From assembly GCA_032718475.1 (NCBI GenBank), contig JAUCBJ010001640.1:1-64000 (forward strand): 64,000 nt of DNA. Reading direction: 5' to 3'. The DNA comes from Nemertoderma westbladi (lineage: Eukaryota; Xenacoelomorpha; Nemertodermatida; Nemertodermatidae). Within the stretch, counting starts at the first letter, position 1. Each line of letters starts with the position of its first letter. The notes beneath the pieces were generated by a model. That model saw nothing but the letters and a program-made list of their open reading frames with translations, was not told where the DNA came from and ran no database searches. A program made the position numbers and the translations under genes. Below are positions 31,241-42,369 of the stretch, one piece after another.

Positions 31241-33073
31241 CTGTCAGACATTATTAACCAACCAGACCCCAAACAGGTAGTTTTGCGCGGGAAGGTTTGA
31301 ACGTTGAAGGAAATTATCTTAGAAGGAGATTTTTTTCTGATTTAAAAAACTACTCCTCCGCCATTTCTTAACTGTTTTTTGAAATGTATTCTTTATATGA
31401 ATGATAATTCCAAAAGCTTAAATAAATTTCGGACAGTTTTTTTGACTTCACAATATTTCCACATTTTTTCAATGAACAATTGGAAAAAACATGGTATTTT
31501 CATTTTATTAAAAATTTTGAAATTATTTTTACAAAATTGTCAGAAATAGAAAATACAAAAAGTGGCCAAAAAATGTGATGAAAATGAACATCCCAATTCC
31601 AAAAAATGTTGTATCGGAAAATAAAAAATGGAAAATAACGGAGGAGTGCTCTTTTAATGTAATTTACAAATCACATGCGCTCCGCTAGGGGGCTCCAAAG
31701 TTTTTTTTCGAACTTGTATTTACTTTTGAGGATTCCCTATTCGAAGCATATATAAATTTAGAAAAAACATATTGGGGATAAGATACCGGTAGTCTATAAA
31801 GTGAAAAATATCTTTATGTGGCAATAATATAGGCCTACATACGTATAATATACACATACAGTAGGTATACGTACTGTAGGTATTTTCTGTTACTTGATTA
31901 GAATTACTTAATAGAGCGTGGCAATAATAATGACTGACTTAGCGGTAAACATGTAACTACTGTATGTAGTACCGGTACAGTACAGTTTATAATCCGTAAT
32001 TACAGTAGACAGGGAACTATTAATAACTTAATAACTTCTGACGTTTTATAATTTACTTATTTTTACACTGCAGACAGAGAGGTGAGATTTAACTGCAGAT
32101 TTAAAAGAAGGGTTGATAAGGCAAAGCTGTCCGATTTTTTATACCGTTAGTACTGTAGTATCCAAAATAATCTAATACAGCGCTGGTCCTGTGGGGCGAG
32201 CCACGAAGTGAGTGAGCCTAAGCGTAGGGGTACCATTAATCAACCTGTCGTTCTGTCGCGTTTTTTTTCAGTATTTTATTTTAAACGTCAATAACTCGGC
32301 CAATCCTTGATGAAATCTATCCAAACTTGGAACACATGTTGTTTGGCAAAAGTTTGAAAATTTTCCAAGTAGAATTTGCGTGGGGCCTTCGTGCAGCATC
32401 AGTGTAACTGTTATTGCAGTTATAATAAATTTATTTATCCAAATTTAAAATGCGTTAAATTATTATTACTGTAGGATAAATCAGCTGGGTTTCTGACAAA
32501 TTTTGCAATACATTGGGGGTGTCTGCATGTACCATGTGTACCGGTACTGTCAGGCTGTACTCAATCCCTGAATCGAGAATCCTGCAATCAGTCAATACTG
32601 CAATACTGGTCAGCCGGTACCATACACTGCAGACATGCCATATCATGTAATCTAATTAAACATGGCCCTGGCAACCCTTGCGGTGATTATAGTTTAAGCC
32701 TAATAGCCCAGTACCGGCACCGGTAATAATAATATAATAGTTTAGATACTGAGATAGTTACCGCTAATCATTCAGTCATTGGCACGGTACACCGTATTTC
32801 TGTACTGCCGTTGTAGTGCGCACCGTAGGTACCACCCTACTACCGGTACCGGCTGACCGGTGGCAACTAACACTTCAGCACACTTGCACAGCACTGCAGC
32901 AACAGCACTACCGGCGATACACAGGTTGGAATTTATGTAGAGTTTGCTCAACAGTACAGATATAAAATAGTTATCTAAATTATATATTTAACTATTATGA
33001 CAAGTATTGAAATATATACCGTTATTCGTGTTATCAGTATTTGCAACATCTGACATTGAAGAGGTGAGAGAAG
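31241..33073. other. Noncoding stretch
   Basis: AT-rich. Around 32190-32400 is a block with AACTCGGCCAATCCTTGATG, CCAAACTTGGAACACATG and GGGGCCTTCGTGCAGCATCA; a related GGCCTCGTGCTGCGCGAAGG piece lies at about 42600, suggesting a dispersed repeat. Several TACCGGTA-type palindromes. No gene recognised. Confidence 0.45.
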
Positions 33074-33206
33074 ATGAATACCGGCACTCAACAAAACCAA
33101 CGCTTATCACAGGTCGGTATGGTTACCTCGAAACCGGCGCGACTGTCCACTCGAATACAACTTCAAAACACAAACGCCAACAATAAACTGAAAGCGAATC
33201 GAACGT
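33074..33206 (+). pseudogene. 5' part of an ORF split by the BEL element (continues at 42034)
   Basis: ATG at 33074 opens a frame that runs into the left LTR. If the element and one AACGT copy are removed, the same frame continues at 42034 for 29 more codons to TAG at 42120-42122. Beyond that TAG it stays open for roughly 80 codons, with a second Cys pair. The combined product would be Asn/Gln/Arg-rich, with a basic KKRKPKPR segment, CSHC just before the stop and FLCGVCV after it, i.e. two CxxC pairs that could bind zinc. It may be ORF1 of an older element or a host exon. No family recognised. Confidence 0.45.
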
Positions 33207-34567
33207 TGTTAAGACGAACGGCCGCCCAAAGTAGACTCCACGGGGAAATGAGTTTTTTAGCCTGATGTTTATACTATTTAATTATTATTTTTAACGTGAT
33301 TTGCTTTGTGTCCTATCTATTTGGTGTACTATTTTTAGCTTGCAATTTATCCTATGAAATCTATGCGGTGTATTATTTCGGCTTATAATTTATTTATGTC
33401 TTTAATTATTATTTTTAACGTGATTTGCTTTGTGTCCTATCTATTTGGTGTACTATTTTTAGCTTGCAATTTATCCTATGAAATCTATGCGGTGTATTAT
33501 TTCGGCTTATAATTTATTTATGTCTTTAATTATTTACTTAGTGTATTATTTTTCGGCGTACAATCTATAATGTTGATCTATTTGCTGGGTGATTATTTTC
33601 GGCTTAGGGCTTGTTCTGTATGGATTTTGTTGGTGTGCGTACTTGTATATTGGCTGTGACGACATCTATTGGGTTATGATTTTTATTGGTGGGCCGTGAG
33701 TTGATCATTGGGTTTATTTTTAGCTCGGTTATTATTGGTATGTACCTTTAAACCTCGCCTGGGGCGGGCTCGGGTATTGCTTGGGGTGGGCATACTTAGC
33801 TGCTATATTGGATATGTAAACACGATTGGCTTCTGTAAAGTTGTAGGATAATATGTGGCCATTATTGCTTTTGTAAGTTTTGATTGGAGGATTCCTTTCG
33901 GGAGAGGGGGGGTGTATTCAAGGCTTGGCTTTGTGACATTATTGCTTTGAATGTTGTAGCTAATAATAGCCTATGTTAGGATGGTTGAAGTTTGTGTTAC
34001 TCTATTGTTGCAAGGGTCAAACTGATTATAGCTCGTTTGCTTGTCTGCCCGTTGAGGTAATGTGCAGTTTGTTCGGTAATCTGTTAATACCTTTTATATT
34101 GGTTGAGTTTTGGTATATAAACTATAGTTATGGGATTCATTAGTCAGTAGCCTACGAACCCCAGCCAACTGTCATGTCATTTAACTAAATGTTTTTCTTT
34201 TGGTCCCTGCCGGACCGGTAATTTTATTATTATTATTAATGCAATTTTGCGACTAAATTTTTACTGTCTGATTGAAATTAAATAAAAATTAAACCTCTAC
34301 ACTGAACGTATTTAACTATTTTTCTTTATGTTTTCGTCATGGTGAAAACGAATCACGGGCTCGCCGATCTCTAGATCTAGGAAGTTAACCACCCGGACAA
34401 CCCCCCCCCCCCCCCCCCCCTACCCCTCTCGTATAGGCATACTCTTTAAAAAAGGGCAAGCACATACCAGGCTACCGCACTCCCCACACACTCCACGAAC
34501 CTTATAGGGAATCGAAGGCAACCACATGCTGGCCTGGTAGATAGTCTGCACACACCCCCTTTTTACA
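33207..34567 (+). repeat. BEL 5' LTR
   Basis: It is 1361 bp. It contains an internal direct duplication of about 128 bp (block TTTAACGTGATTTGCTTTGT at about 33287 and 33415), a TATATAAA box at 34114-34121, an AATAAA at 34281-34286 and a C run (34401-34420) near the 3' end. The stretch 34171-34308, which holds the AATAAA, is absent from the 3' LTR. Confidence 0.95.
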
Positions 34568-34590
34568 TTCGAACCGGATACTACCGAACT

Positions 34591-35175
34591 ATGGATGACA
34601 CCATCCGTGGGGATTCTGGCAATACGGAACCGGCGATCAACGATACCCAAGACGGGCGCAGTCGAGCATCCTCCCCCACCGGTAGCGCTAAAACCACGGC
34701 GAGTTCGGCGGCACGACTTGCCAAACATGGAGCTCGGATGATCGGCTTCCGAGTTCAAGCCGAACGGGAACGGATCCGTAAGGAACAGTTGAGGGCAATA
34801 AAGGAACGAGGATGGATACATCAGGAACAGGAACGTAAACTGGAAGAATTGAGGATCTCCGAGGAACGTAAACTGGAAGAATTGAGGATCTCCGATGAAC
34901 GCGGGCTGGAAAAACTGATACGAGAGGCTGCTGAGGTGGAATTCGAAGCGCGACTCTGGGAGGAAGAAGCTAAGGAGGACTGCGAGGAAGGACTCTCGGG
35001 CAGGCTTCGGGAGTTCGACGGTGAGTTGGATCCAGGAACTGAGGATGCCAGACCGTCTCACGGTGGCGCGGTCAGGGGTGAAGGGACGGACGGACCTGAA
35101 CCATTCGGGTTCACCGTCTCGCCTCAGGGAAACACGGAACGGTGGGCGGCAACAGATAACCCGGGTGTCATATAG
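34591..35175 (+). pseudogene. BEL gag N-terminal part, coiled coil
   Basis: A 194-codon ORF beginning 24 bp after the LTR. The middle is strongly helical and charged, with a duplicated ERKLEELRIS unit, typical of a coiled coil before the gag core. It ends at TAG (35173-35175). The next ORF is in the same frame and begins four codons later, so the two are probably one gag-pol frame broken by a single stop. Whether that amber is a mutation or a natural readthrough site cannot be told from one copy. Confidence 0.8.
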
Positions 35176-35187
35176 GTACGGGCGGTC

Positions 35188-38100
35188 ATGGGGTCGGAGA
35201 GTGTACCGGTACGTACACAACGTGGCCCCCAGCCAATGGCTTCATCCTCCCCAAGGCCGGAACCGAAATCGGAGGAAGAAGGACGCGAGATTCGGGGCGC
35301 GGCACAACGTCAGGGTGGCGTTGTGGCAACCCCGGTCGTAACGGACTATGGTCGGGGTGCGGTGCAATGTCAGGGTGGCATTGCACAAGTCCCGGTCATA
35401 ACGGGCCATGGCTGGGATGCGGCACGGCGCCACGGTGGTGTTGTGGAAATCCCGGCTGTGTCGGACGACAACAACCTTCGGGCGGATAGGAAACCCTTGG
35501 GTTTATTCGGGAACTCTCAGACTGTGACAGAGGTTAAGCCGAGGGATGTGGGGGCCGCCTACAACCTTCCGCCTATAAAACCTTCGGCTCGATCAATGGA
35601 CGACGGGGCGCCAGAGGATTACGGGCGACTAGACGCCCATGCACAACCCTTTATCCCCAGGGATCGGACTCCCCATTCTTCCGCGGATCCCTGGGTAGGG
35701 TCGGTCGATTCGTGGATTGACGAACTCATCCCCGGAATGGAAACTGTAGTTCGGGGTGGCGAAGGAGCACAGAGTCTGGAGGTGGCGCTAATGCGACTCG
35801 GGGACGAACGGGGCGCGCTGGAGGTGCGGCTGCTGCGGTTCGACGGGAACCCGATTCAGTGGCCGCAGTTCATCGAGCGGTTTTACGAGCTCGTACACCG
35901 TCGTGTACATTATACGGATGCTCATCGCCTCCCGCTGCTTCAAGGGCAACTCGACGGGACGGCCAAGGATACCGTTGCGGGGTACGGTTGCAGCGGTGGA
36001 GCTTACGCCCAGGTGCTCCAGACTCTTAAATGGCAGTTCGCGCATCCATCACTCGTCTCCCGGGTCTTTATAAACTCTATCGCGGAGGGGAAACAGATCC
36101 CCGCGCGGGACAAGGCAGCATTGAGACAGTTCCATACGAATATAACTCTGTGTATTTATACACTACGGGCCATGGGTAATCTCGCGGACATATACTCTGT
36201 GGAAACGCTGCGGCGGGTCTATATGCGACTGCCCGATCACCTGCAATGGAAGTGGCAGCAGCATTGCGTAAATATCAGAGAGGGTTCCGGTCGCGGAACA
36301 CCGGAAGACCCATCGCTGATACACCTGGAGACATGGTTGGGTCGCTGTGTGCGAGCGCTGTTCGAGCCAACCACGACAGACTTAAGCGAGTTTACCAACT
36401 ACAGCTCCGGGATCGGGAAGCCACGGTTCGTAAAGCCGAGAGAAGAAACCTTGGCTAAACGCGCGGTAGCGCTTGTCTCTGGGGACGTGAGGAAGGGGAC
36501 GAGATCGGAGAACCTGAACTCGGTTAGCCATTCGGTATCCTGCCGCTCTATGGACTGTTGCGTCCTCTGTCAGGGGGATCACACAACGAGAAACTGTGAG
36601 AACTTTAAGGGTCTAACGACGAAGCAACAAATGGATAAAGTCCACATACTCGAACTCTGTTTTAAGTGTTTGGAAGCGGGCCATCGGGGCGGCGACTGCC
36701 CGAAGCCGGTACCGTGCGACGCAGGGGGTTGCGAACGGTGGCATCATCCCCTCTTACACATGGCCTTCAACGAACTAAACTCGAGGATCGGCGGTGGGAT
36801 AACGGGAATCGGGAAAGAGAGATCCGGTTACTCGGCGGCTACGGCGGATTGCGACGTGGTATCGGACGACCACGCGACGGGGTGGGAGGAGGACGGCGGT
36901 GTTCTCCTCCCTATTGTACCGTGCCGGCTTTATGGGAAAGGAGGGACGATGGTAGAGGGCGTCGTCATGCTGGATCCGTGTAGCGAACTGACTTTGATTG
37001 TCGACGAGGTCGCGAATAAACTCAGGTTGGGGGGTGAACGGCGCACATTAACGATAGGGAATGTCGAACGGGATGGGCCGCAATGGGAGGCGCGGAAGGT
37101 GGCTTTCGGTATTGGGCCGCGGGATGGGAGCCACAAGGCTGTGGAAGTGGGCGAGGCGTGGACTATCTCCGTTATAAATGTACCGAGGCACCGTATGTCA
37201 TGCGATAACCTCACAACATCGTATCCTCATCTCGTCGGTATACCAATACCGACAGATGTGGATTACTCGCGGGTTATAGCACTCATTGGCGCCAACGTAC
37301 CTGAGATAGTCTGCCCCTTAGAGGTAAAACGGGGGGACCCGGGGCAGCCTTATGCACTACGGACTCTGTGCGGCTGGACGGTATGGGGGCCGGTGGGCGC
37401 TGGTAGAGGGTCGAGGGTTACACGGAAACATTGCGGGGTGATGGGGAAGGCGGGCGATGGGAAATTGGATAAACAGCTCGAGGAGTTTTGGACCACGGAG
37501 GGCTTTGGGACGAAGTTTAATGAGGGTCGGCTGACTTCGCACGACGACCGTACGGCGATGAAAATGATGGAAGCCTCCAAGAAAAGGTTACCTAGCGGTC
37601 GCTTTATGGTCGGGATGCCGTGGAAGGAATCGAGACTGAAACTCACAGACAATCGAGCCACGGCGCGTTCGCAACTCTTGTCGTTGGAAAGGAAATTCTC
37701 TAAAAACTCTCTGTTCGAAAAACTCTATCGGGAAATGTTGGGCTCGTATATTACGGACGGATATGCGCGCCGCACCACGAAGGAAGAATTAGAGAAGAAA
37801 GACGACCGAGTCTGGTATCTTCCCCATCACGGCGTAGTCTCGGCTAAGAAACCGGGAAAGGTGCGCGTCGTATTTAACGCTGCCAACCGCCACCGGGGGG
37901 TAGCGCTTAACGATAAGCTTTACTCGGGACCGGACTTGTTAAACACCTTGGCGGGAGTTCTCATGCGATTCCGGCAAAACAAAATCGCATTCGCCGCCGA
38001 TATTAAAGCGATGTACCACCAAATTCGTGTACCGGAACGGGATCAACGCTCACTGCGGTTTCTCTGGCGCCATAGCGTTACCGAACCGATACTCACTTAT

Positions 38101-38328
38101 CAGATGACGGTTCAGGTATTCGGCGTTATCTGCTCCCAGGCGTGCGCGTGTTACGCGTTGAGGTCTGCCGTCCTGGATGACCCGTGCCCCCCGGACATAC
38201 GGCGCGCGGTCCTGGAATCCTTTTATTCGGACGACCTATTGGGATCGACAGCCGAGACCGCACAGGCCATTGCGTTAGTGAGAGGGCTACGGGAACGACT
38301 CTCAAGGATTACGGGATGCACCTCGTAA
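35188..38328 (+). pseudogene. BEL gag-protease-RT, frameshifted in the RT/RNase H region
   Basis: 1046 codons. Residues about 210-400 match the DUF1759 gag region (LRFDGNPIQWPQFIERF, LQGQLDGTAKDTV). Two zinc knuckles follow at about 457 and 490 (CVLCQGDHTTRNC, CFKCLEAGHRGGDC). A retropepsin-like site VVMLDPCSELTLI lies near 590; the usual GS after the catalytic Asp is replaced, which may be divergent or damaged. RT occupies about 800-1040, with KVRVVFNAANR, AFAADIKAMYHQI and the active-site block FYSDDLLGS (YSDD rather than YVDD). Near 38310 the sense frame moves by one base into the next ORF, consistent with a 1-nt deletion; the original frame ends at 38326-38328. Confidence 0.93.
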
Positions 38329-39773
38329 AGTGGGCCAGTAGTTCGCGGGAACTACTCGGGACCGTACCGTCGGAGGAGCGGGCAACGCCAACCATCGACT
38401 TGTCCGGGGACGACTTACCAACGGATCGAGCGCTTAGGATTAGCTGGGAAATGGAAGGGGATGTGATTAGATTCGACTTCGCGGGAGTTAGCGAGGAGGG
38501 TTCGAAACGGGAAATTCTGTCCACAATAAGTTCTATTTTCGATCCACTAGGATTCCTCGTTCCCGTAATATTTGTTGCTAAATGTATCATGCAGAAACTC
38601 TGGGCGTTAAAGATGGATTGGGACAAACCTATACGGAATGAGGTTCTTGAGATATGGCTGGGATGGAAAGACGATGCGAAAAATCTGTCGGGCCTGCGAA
38701 TTCCCCGATGGTACGAAACGGGACTCTCAGGGTTAGCGGTGGGCCGGGAGATCCACGTTTTCTGCGACGCATCCGAAGAAGGCTTCGCGTGTGTGGCGTA
38801 TGTTCGTTCGGAACTCAGCCACAAGTCGGCGCGATGCTCCTTCGTTGCGGGGAAGAGCAGGTTGGCGCCAATGAAACGACTGTCCATACCTCGACTGGAA
38901 CTCCAGGCGGCGGTGCTGGGGATCCGCTTAGCTGAGACTTTAAGGGGAGAGCTAAGGATGGTAATTTCCCGAACTGTCTATTGGTCTGATTCCACAACGG
39001 TGCTGCGGTGGATAGGAAATCCTTCTAGGCGTTTCCACACCTTCGTCGGGAATCGGGTTGCCGAAATCATGGATTCGTCGGAACGAACGGATTGGCGGCA
39101 TGTACCGGGGGATCTTAATCCGGCGGATGACGGGACGAGGGGACTCGCAGCTGCGGAGCTAGTTGAGTCGAGCCGATGGTTCCAAGGACCGCCATTCTTA
39201 CGAACCGAACCACGGAATTGGCCCGCGTCGCCAATTATTAAGGAGGACGATACAGATCCCGAGATCAAACTTTGTGGGGCCTCGTTTCGCTCGTCCGGTC
39301 GGGCAGGGGCGGTTATTGACTTACGGCGGTATTCTCGCTATCGCCAGGCGCTGAGGAGGGTTGCGTGGGTGATGCGGTTCATCCACAACATCAAACGGGG
39401 GGACCGATCGACTCGACATTCCGGACCCCCCTCAGTTGACGAACTAGAGGACGCGAAGATCGGAATGATAAAGGGTGATCAATCCGAATTCTTCGCAGAA
39501 GAGGTTGAGCGAATCCATGCGGGGAAGGAGATTCATCGAAACAGTCCCCTAAGTAAACTCCAACCATGGTTATCGGGGAACGGGCTTCTGCGAGTCGGAG
39601 GTCGATTACATAACGCGGATATAAGCGAGGAAGCGAAACACCCAGTCGTCCTCGCGCACGGCAGTCCTTTGGCGAGACTGTTGATCTGGGAGGCGCACGA
39701 ACGGTTGGGACATAGCGGGGTCGAGGCGGTGCTGGCGGAAATACGCGAAGCCTACTGGATAACGCGGGGGTGA
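38312..39773 (+). pseudogene. BEL RNase H and integrase zinc-binding region
   Basis: Sense coding resumes here in the frame shared with the integrase. (The nominal ORF begins at 38184, but its first ~43 codons are out-of-frame sequence.) It contains the connection domain (FDPLGFLVPVIFVAK), RNase H (HVFCDASEEGFACVAYV, IPRLELQAAVLG, YWSDSTTVLRWI, HVPGDLNPADDGTRG) and the start of the integrase HHCC domain (HERLGHSGVEAVLAEI). It is closed by TGA at 39771-39773; the following codons in the same frame carry on the integrase, so this is a nonsense mutation, possibly CGA to TGA. Confidence 0.92.
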
Positions 39774-40841
39774 GCCACGATAAAGGGAGTCTTGCGTGGT
39801 TGTTATCCATGCCGATGTCGGCTGTTACGTCGGCCGGCGACCCCTTTAATGGCCCCACTGCCTAAGGAGAGGGTCGACTCGAACGCACCTGCTTTCTATT
39901 ATACGGCGGTCGACTACTTCGGACCGATCGATGTCACCCAGGGCCGGTCGACTGTGAAGCGCTACGGGGCGCTGTTCACGTGTCTCGTCACCCGAGCGGT
40001 CCATCTCGAGGTAGCTTTCGGCCTTACGACGGATACATTCCTCATGGCGCTACGCCGATTCATGGCGAGACGTGGGAAACCCGGGGTTATATATTCTGAC
40101 AACGGTACAAACTTTCAAGGGGCGGATAATGAACTAAAGCGATGCATACGGGAAATGGAGGAGGGTGAGGAAGGACTGGCCGCGAGAATGGTAGAGTATG
40201 AGGTTAAGTGGAAATTCATCGGGCCGTTGAGTCCTCATTTCGGCGGGGTGTGGGAGAGGCTCGTTCGTTCGGTAAAGGATATCATGGTGACGGTCCTAGG
40301 ATCTCAGCGGATACATGATGACACGTTGGCCACCGTATTCGCTGAAATAGAGGTGATATTAAATAATCACCCTCTCACCCCTGCGAGCGATAGCGTTGAC
40401 GACTGTACGGCATTGACCCCGGCGCACTTTCTGATGGGGCGACGGTACACCCAGAAGTGTCCCGGCGTGTTCACGCACGCGGATACAATAGGCAGGGTCA
40501 GGTGGCGGCAGGCCCAAGCGTTAGCGGAGACGTTTAAAAGGCGATGGGTTAAAGAATATCTCCCGACGCTCACCGTGCGGAATAAGTGGAACTGTGATAC
40601 CCCTAACCTCAGCAACGGGGATTTGGTAGTAGTCCTCTCCGTGGGGAAGCTAAAGGATACTTATGAATTGGAGCGGATCGTAGAGACACATCCTAGCGCA
40701 GACGGGCGAGTAAGGACGGTAACTGTACGCACCCCGAGTGGCATATATAAGCGGCCGGTCGCCATAATCGCTTTACTGGAAGCGTGCACAGTTCGGGAAC
40801 CGAACGGGGGGACTGTTAAGACGAACGGCCGCCCAAAGTAG
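39774..40841 (+). pseudogene. BEL integrase
   Basis: Continues the previous frame after TGA. CYPCRC supplies the zinc-domain cysteines. The DDE core is visible: D in TAVDYFGPI, D in IYSDNGTNFQG, E in HFGGVWERLVRSVK. The C-terminal BEL-type region (HFLMGRR, WRQAQALAETFKRRWVKEYL, NGDLVVVLS) follows. There is no ATG at the beginning; the part is normally made as a segment of gag-pol. The ORF runs 28 bp into the 3' LTR before its stop. Confidence 0.93.
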
Positions 40842-42028
40842 ACTACACGGGGAAATGAGTTTTTTAGCCTGATGTTTATACTATTTAATTATTATTTTTA
40901 ACGTGATTTGCTTTGTGTCCTATCTATTTGGTGTACTATTTTTAGCTTGCAATTTATCCTATGAAATCTATGCGGTGTATTATTTCGGCTTATAATTTAT
41001 TTATGTCTTTAATTATTATTTTTAACGTGATTTGCTTTGTGTCCTATCTATTTGGTGTACTATTTTTAGCTTGCAATTTATCCTATGAAATCTATGCGGT
41101 GTATTATTTCGGCTTATAATTTATTTATGTCTTTAATTATTTATTAGTGTATTATTTTTCGGCGTACAATCTATAATGTTGATCTATTTGCTGGGTGATT
41201 ATTTTCGGCTTAGGGCTTGTTCTGTATTGATTTTGTTGGTGTGCGTACTTGTATATTGGCTGTGACGACATCTATTGGATTATGATTTTTATTGGTGGGC
41301 CGTGAGTTGATCATTGGGTTTATTTTTAGCTCGGTTATTATTGGTATGTACCTTTATACCTCGCCTGGGGCGGGCTCGGGTATTGCTTGGGGTGGGCGTA
41401 CTTAGCTGCTATATTTGATATGTAAACACGATTGGCTTCTGTAAAGTTGTAGGATAATATGTGGCCATTATTGCTTTTGTAAGTTTTGATTGGAGGATTC
41501 CTTTCGGGAGAGGGGGGGTGTATTCAAGGCTTGGCTTTGTGATATTATTGCTTTGAATGTTGTAGCTAATAATAGCCTATGTTAGGATGGTTGAAGTTTG
41601 TGTTACTCTATTGTTGCAAGGGTCAAACTGATTATAGCTCGTTTGCTTGTCTGCCCGTTGAGGTAATGTGCAGTTTGTTCGGTAATCTGTTAACACCTTT
41701 TATATTGGTTGAGTTTTGGTATATAAACTATAGTTATGGGATTCATTAGTCAGTAGCCTACGAACCCCCAGCCAACTTATTTAACTGTTTTTCTTTACGT
41801 TTTCGTCATGGTGAAAATGAATCACGGGCTCCCCAATCTCTAGACCAAGGAAGGAAACCATCCGGATAACCCCCCCCCCCCTACCCCTCTCGTATAGGCA
41901 TACTCTTTAAAAAAGGGCAAGCACATACCAGGCTACCGCACTCCCCACACACTCCACGAACCTTATAGGGAATCGAAGGCAACCACACGCTGGCCTGGTA
42001 GATAGTCTGCACACACCCCCTTTTTACA
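40814..42028 (+). repeat. BEL 3' LTR
   Basis: It is 1215 bp, collinear with the 5' LTR except for a missing 138-bp block (junction at 41777/41778) and a shorter C run (41871-41882). The missing block contains the only AATAAA of the 5' LTR. Short direct repeats (TTTAACT...TTTTTCTTT) at the edges of the block in the 5' LTR suggest slippage or recombination deletion here. Confidence 0.95.
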
Positions 42029-42033
42029 AACGT

Positions 42034-42122
42034 CTTCAGAAGAATCTGTCATTGGGACGAAGAAAAGGAAGCCGAAACCACGGGAATGGACCACAGCTAA
42101 GATTGAATGCTCCCATTGTTAG
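42034..42122 (+). pseudogene. 3' continuation of the ORF split by the BEL element
   Basis: In the reconstructed empty site this segment is in frame with 33074-33206 and ends at TAG (42120-42122). It encodes a basic segment and a CSHC motif. Past the TAG the same frame stays open to about 42360, including NQNFLCGVCVAVKIESLEA, i.e. a second CxxC followed by a helix-like stretch. The unknown protein was therefore probably interrupted by both a stop and the retrotransposon. Confidence 0.4.
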
Positions 42123-42369
42123 AGTTCCTGGACCGAAATTGAAACACCAATTGCCAATGGGCTTGATCTCTCAAACCAAAACTTCCTCTGCGGGGTTTGC
42201 GTGGCAGTAAAGATTGAAAGTCTGGAAGCTGGCATCCCTAGGTATTATTATTATAAAGAGCGTCAGCCTGCGTTTAATAAATATATTTTAATACAAAACA
42301 GGTCGAACGCAAAGAGGCTTATAATGAAGACGAGTAGGCCTACTGCATTGATTATATTCCTATAAACCA

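Larger units (their letters stand above)
33207..42028 (+). mobile_element. Complete BEL/Pao LTR retrotransposon (8.8 kb)
   Basis: Bounded by LTRs 33207-34567 and 40814-42028, each beginning TGTTAAGACG and ending CTTTTTACA, and by a 5-bp direct repeat AACGT (33202-33206 and 42029-42033), the size expected for BEL. The internal order is gag, zinc knuckles, aspartic protease, RT, RNase H, integrase, all plus strand, with a G-rich polypurine tract (40804-40813) before the 3' LTR. The LTRs differ by roughly 20 substitutions by eye plus one 138-bp indel, so the insertion is fairly young. Two in-frame stops and a frameshift interrupt the coding region, so this copy is not expected to make a full polyprotein. 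Confidence 0.96.

Noticed and set aside
38290-38330. Programmed -1 frameshift site in the BEL element
   Set aside because: The shift lies just after the RT catalytic motif, inside an enzyme domain, with no slippery heptamer. A random 1-nt deletion is simpler.
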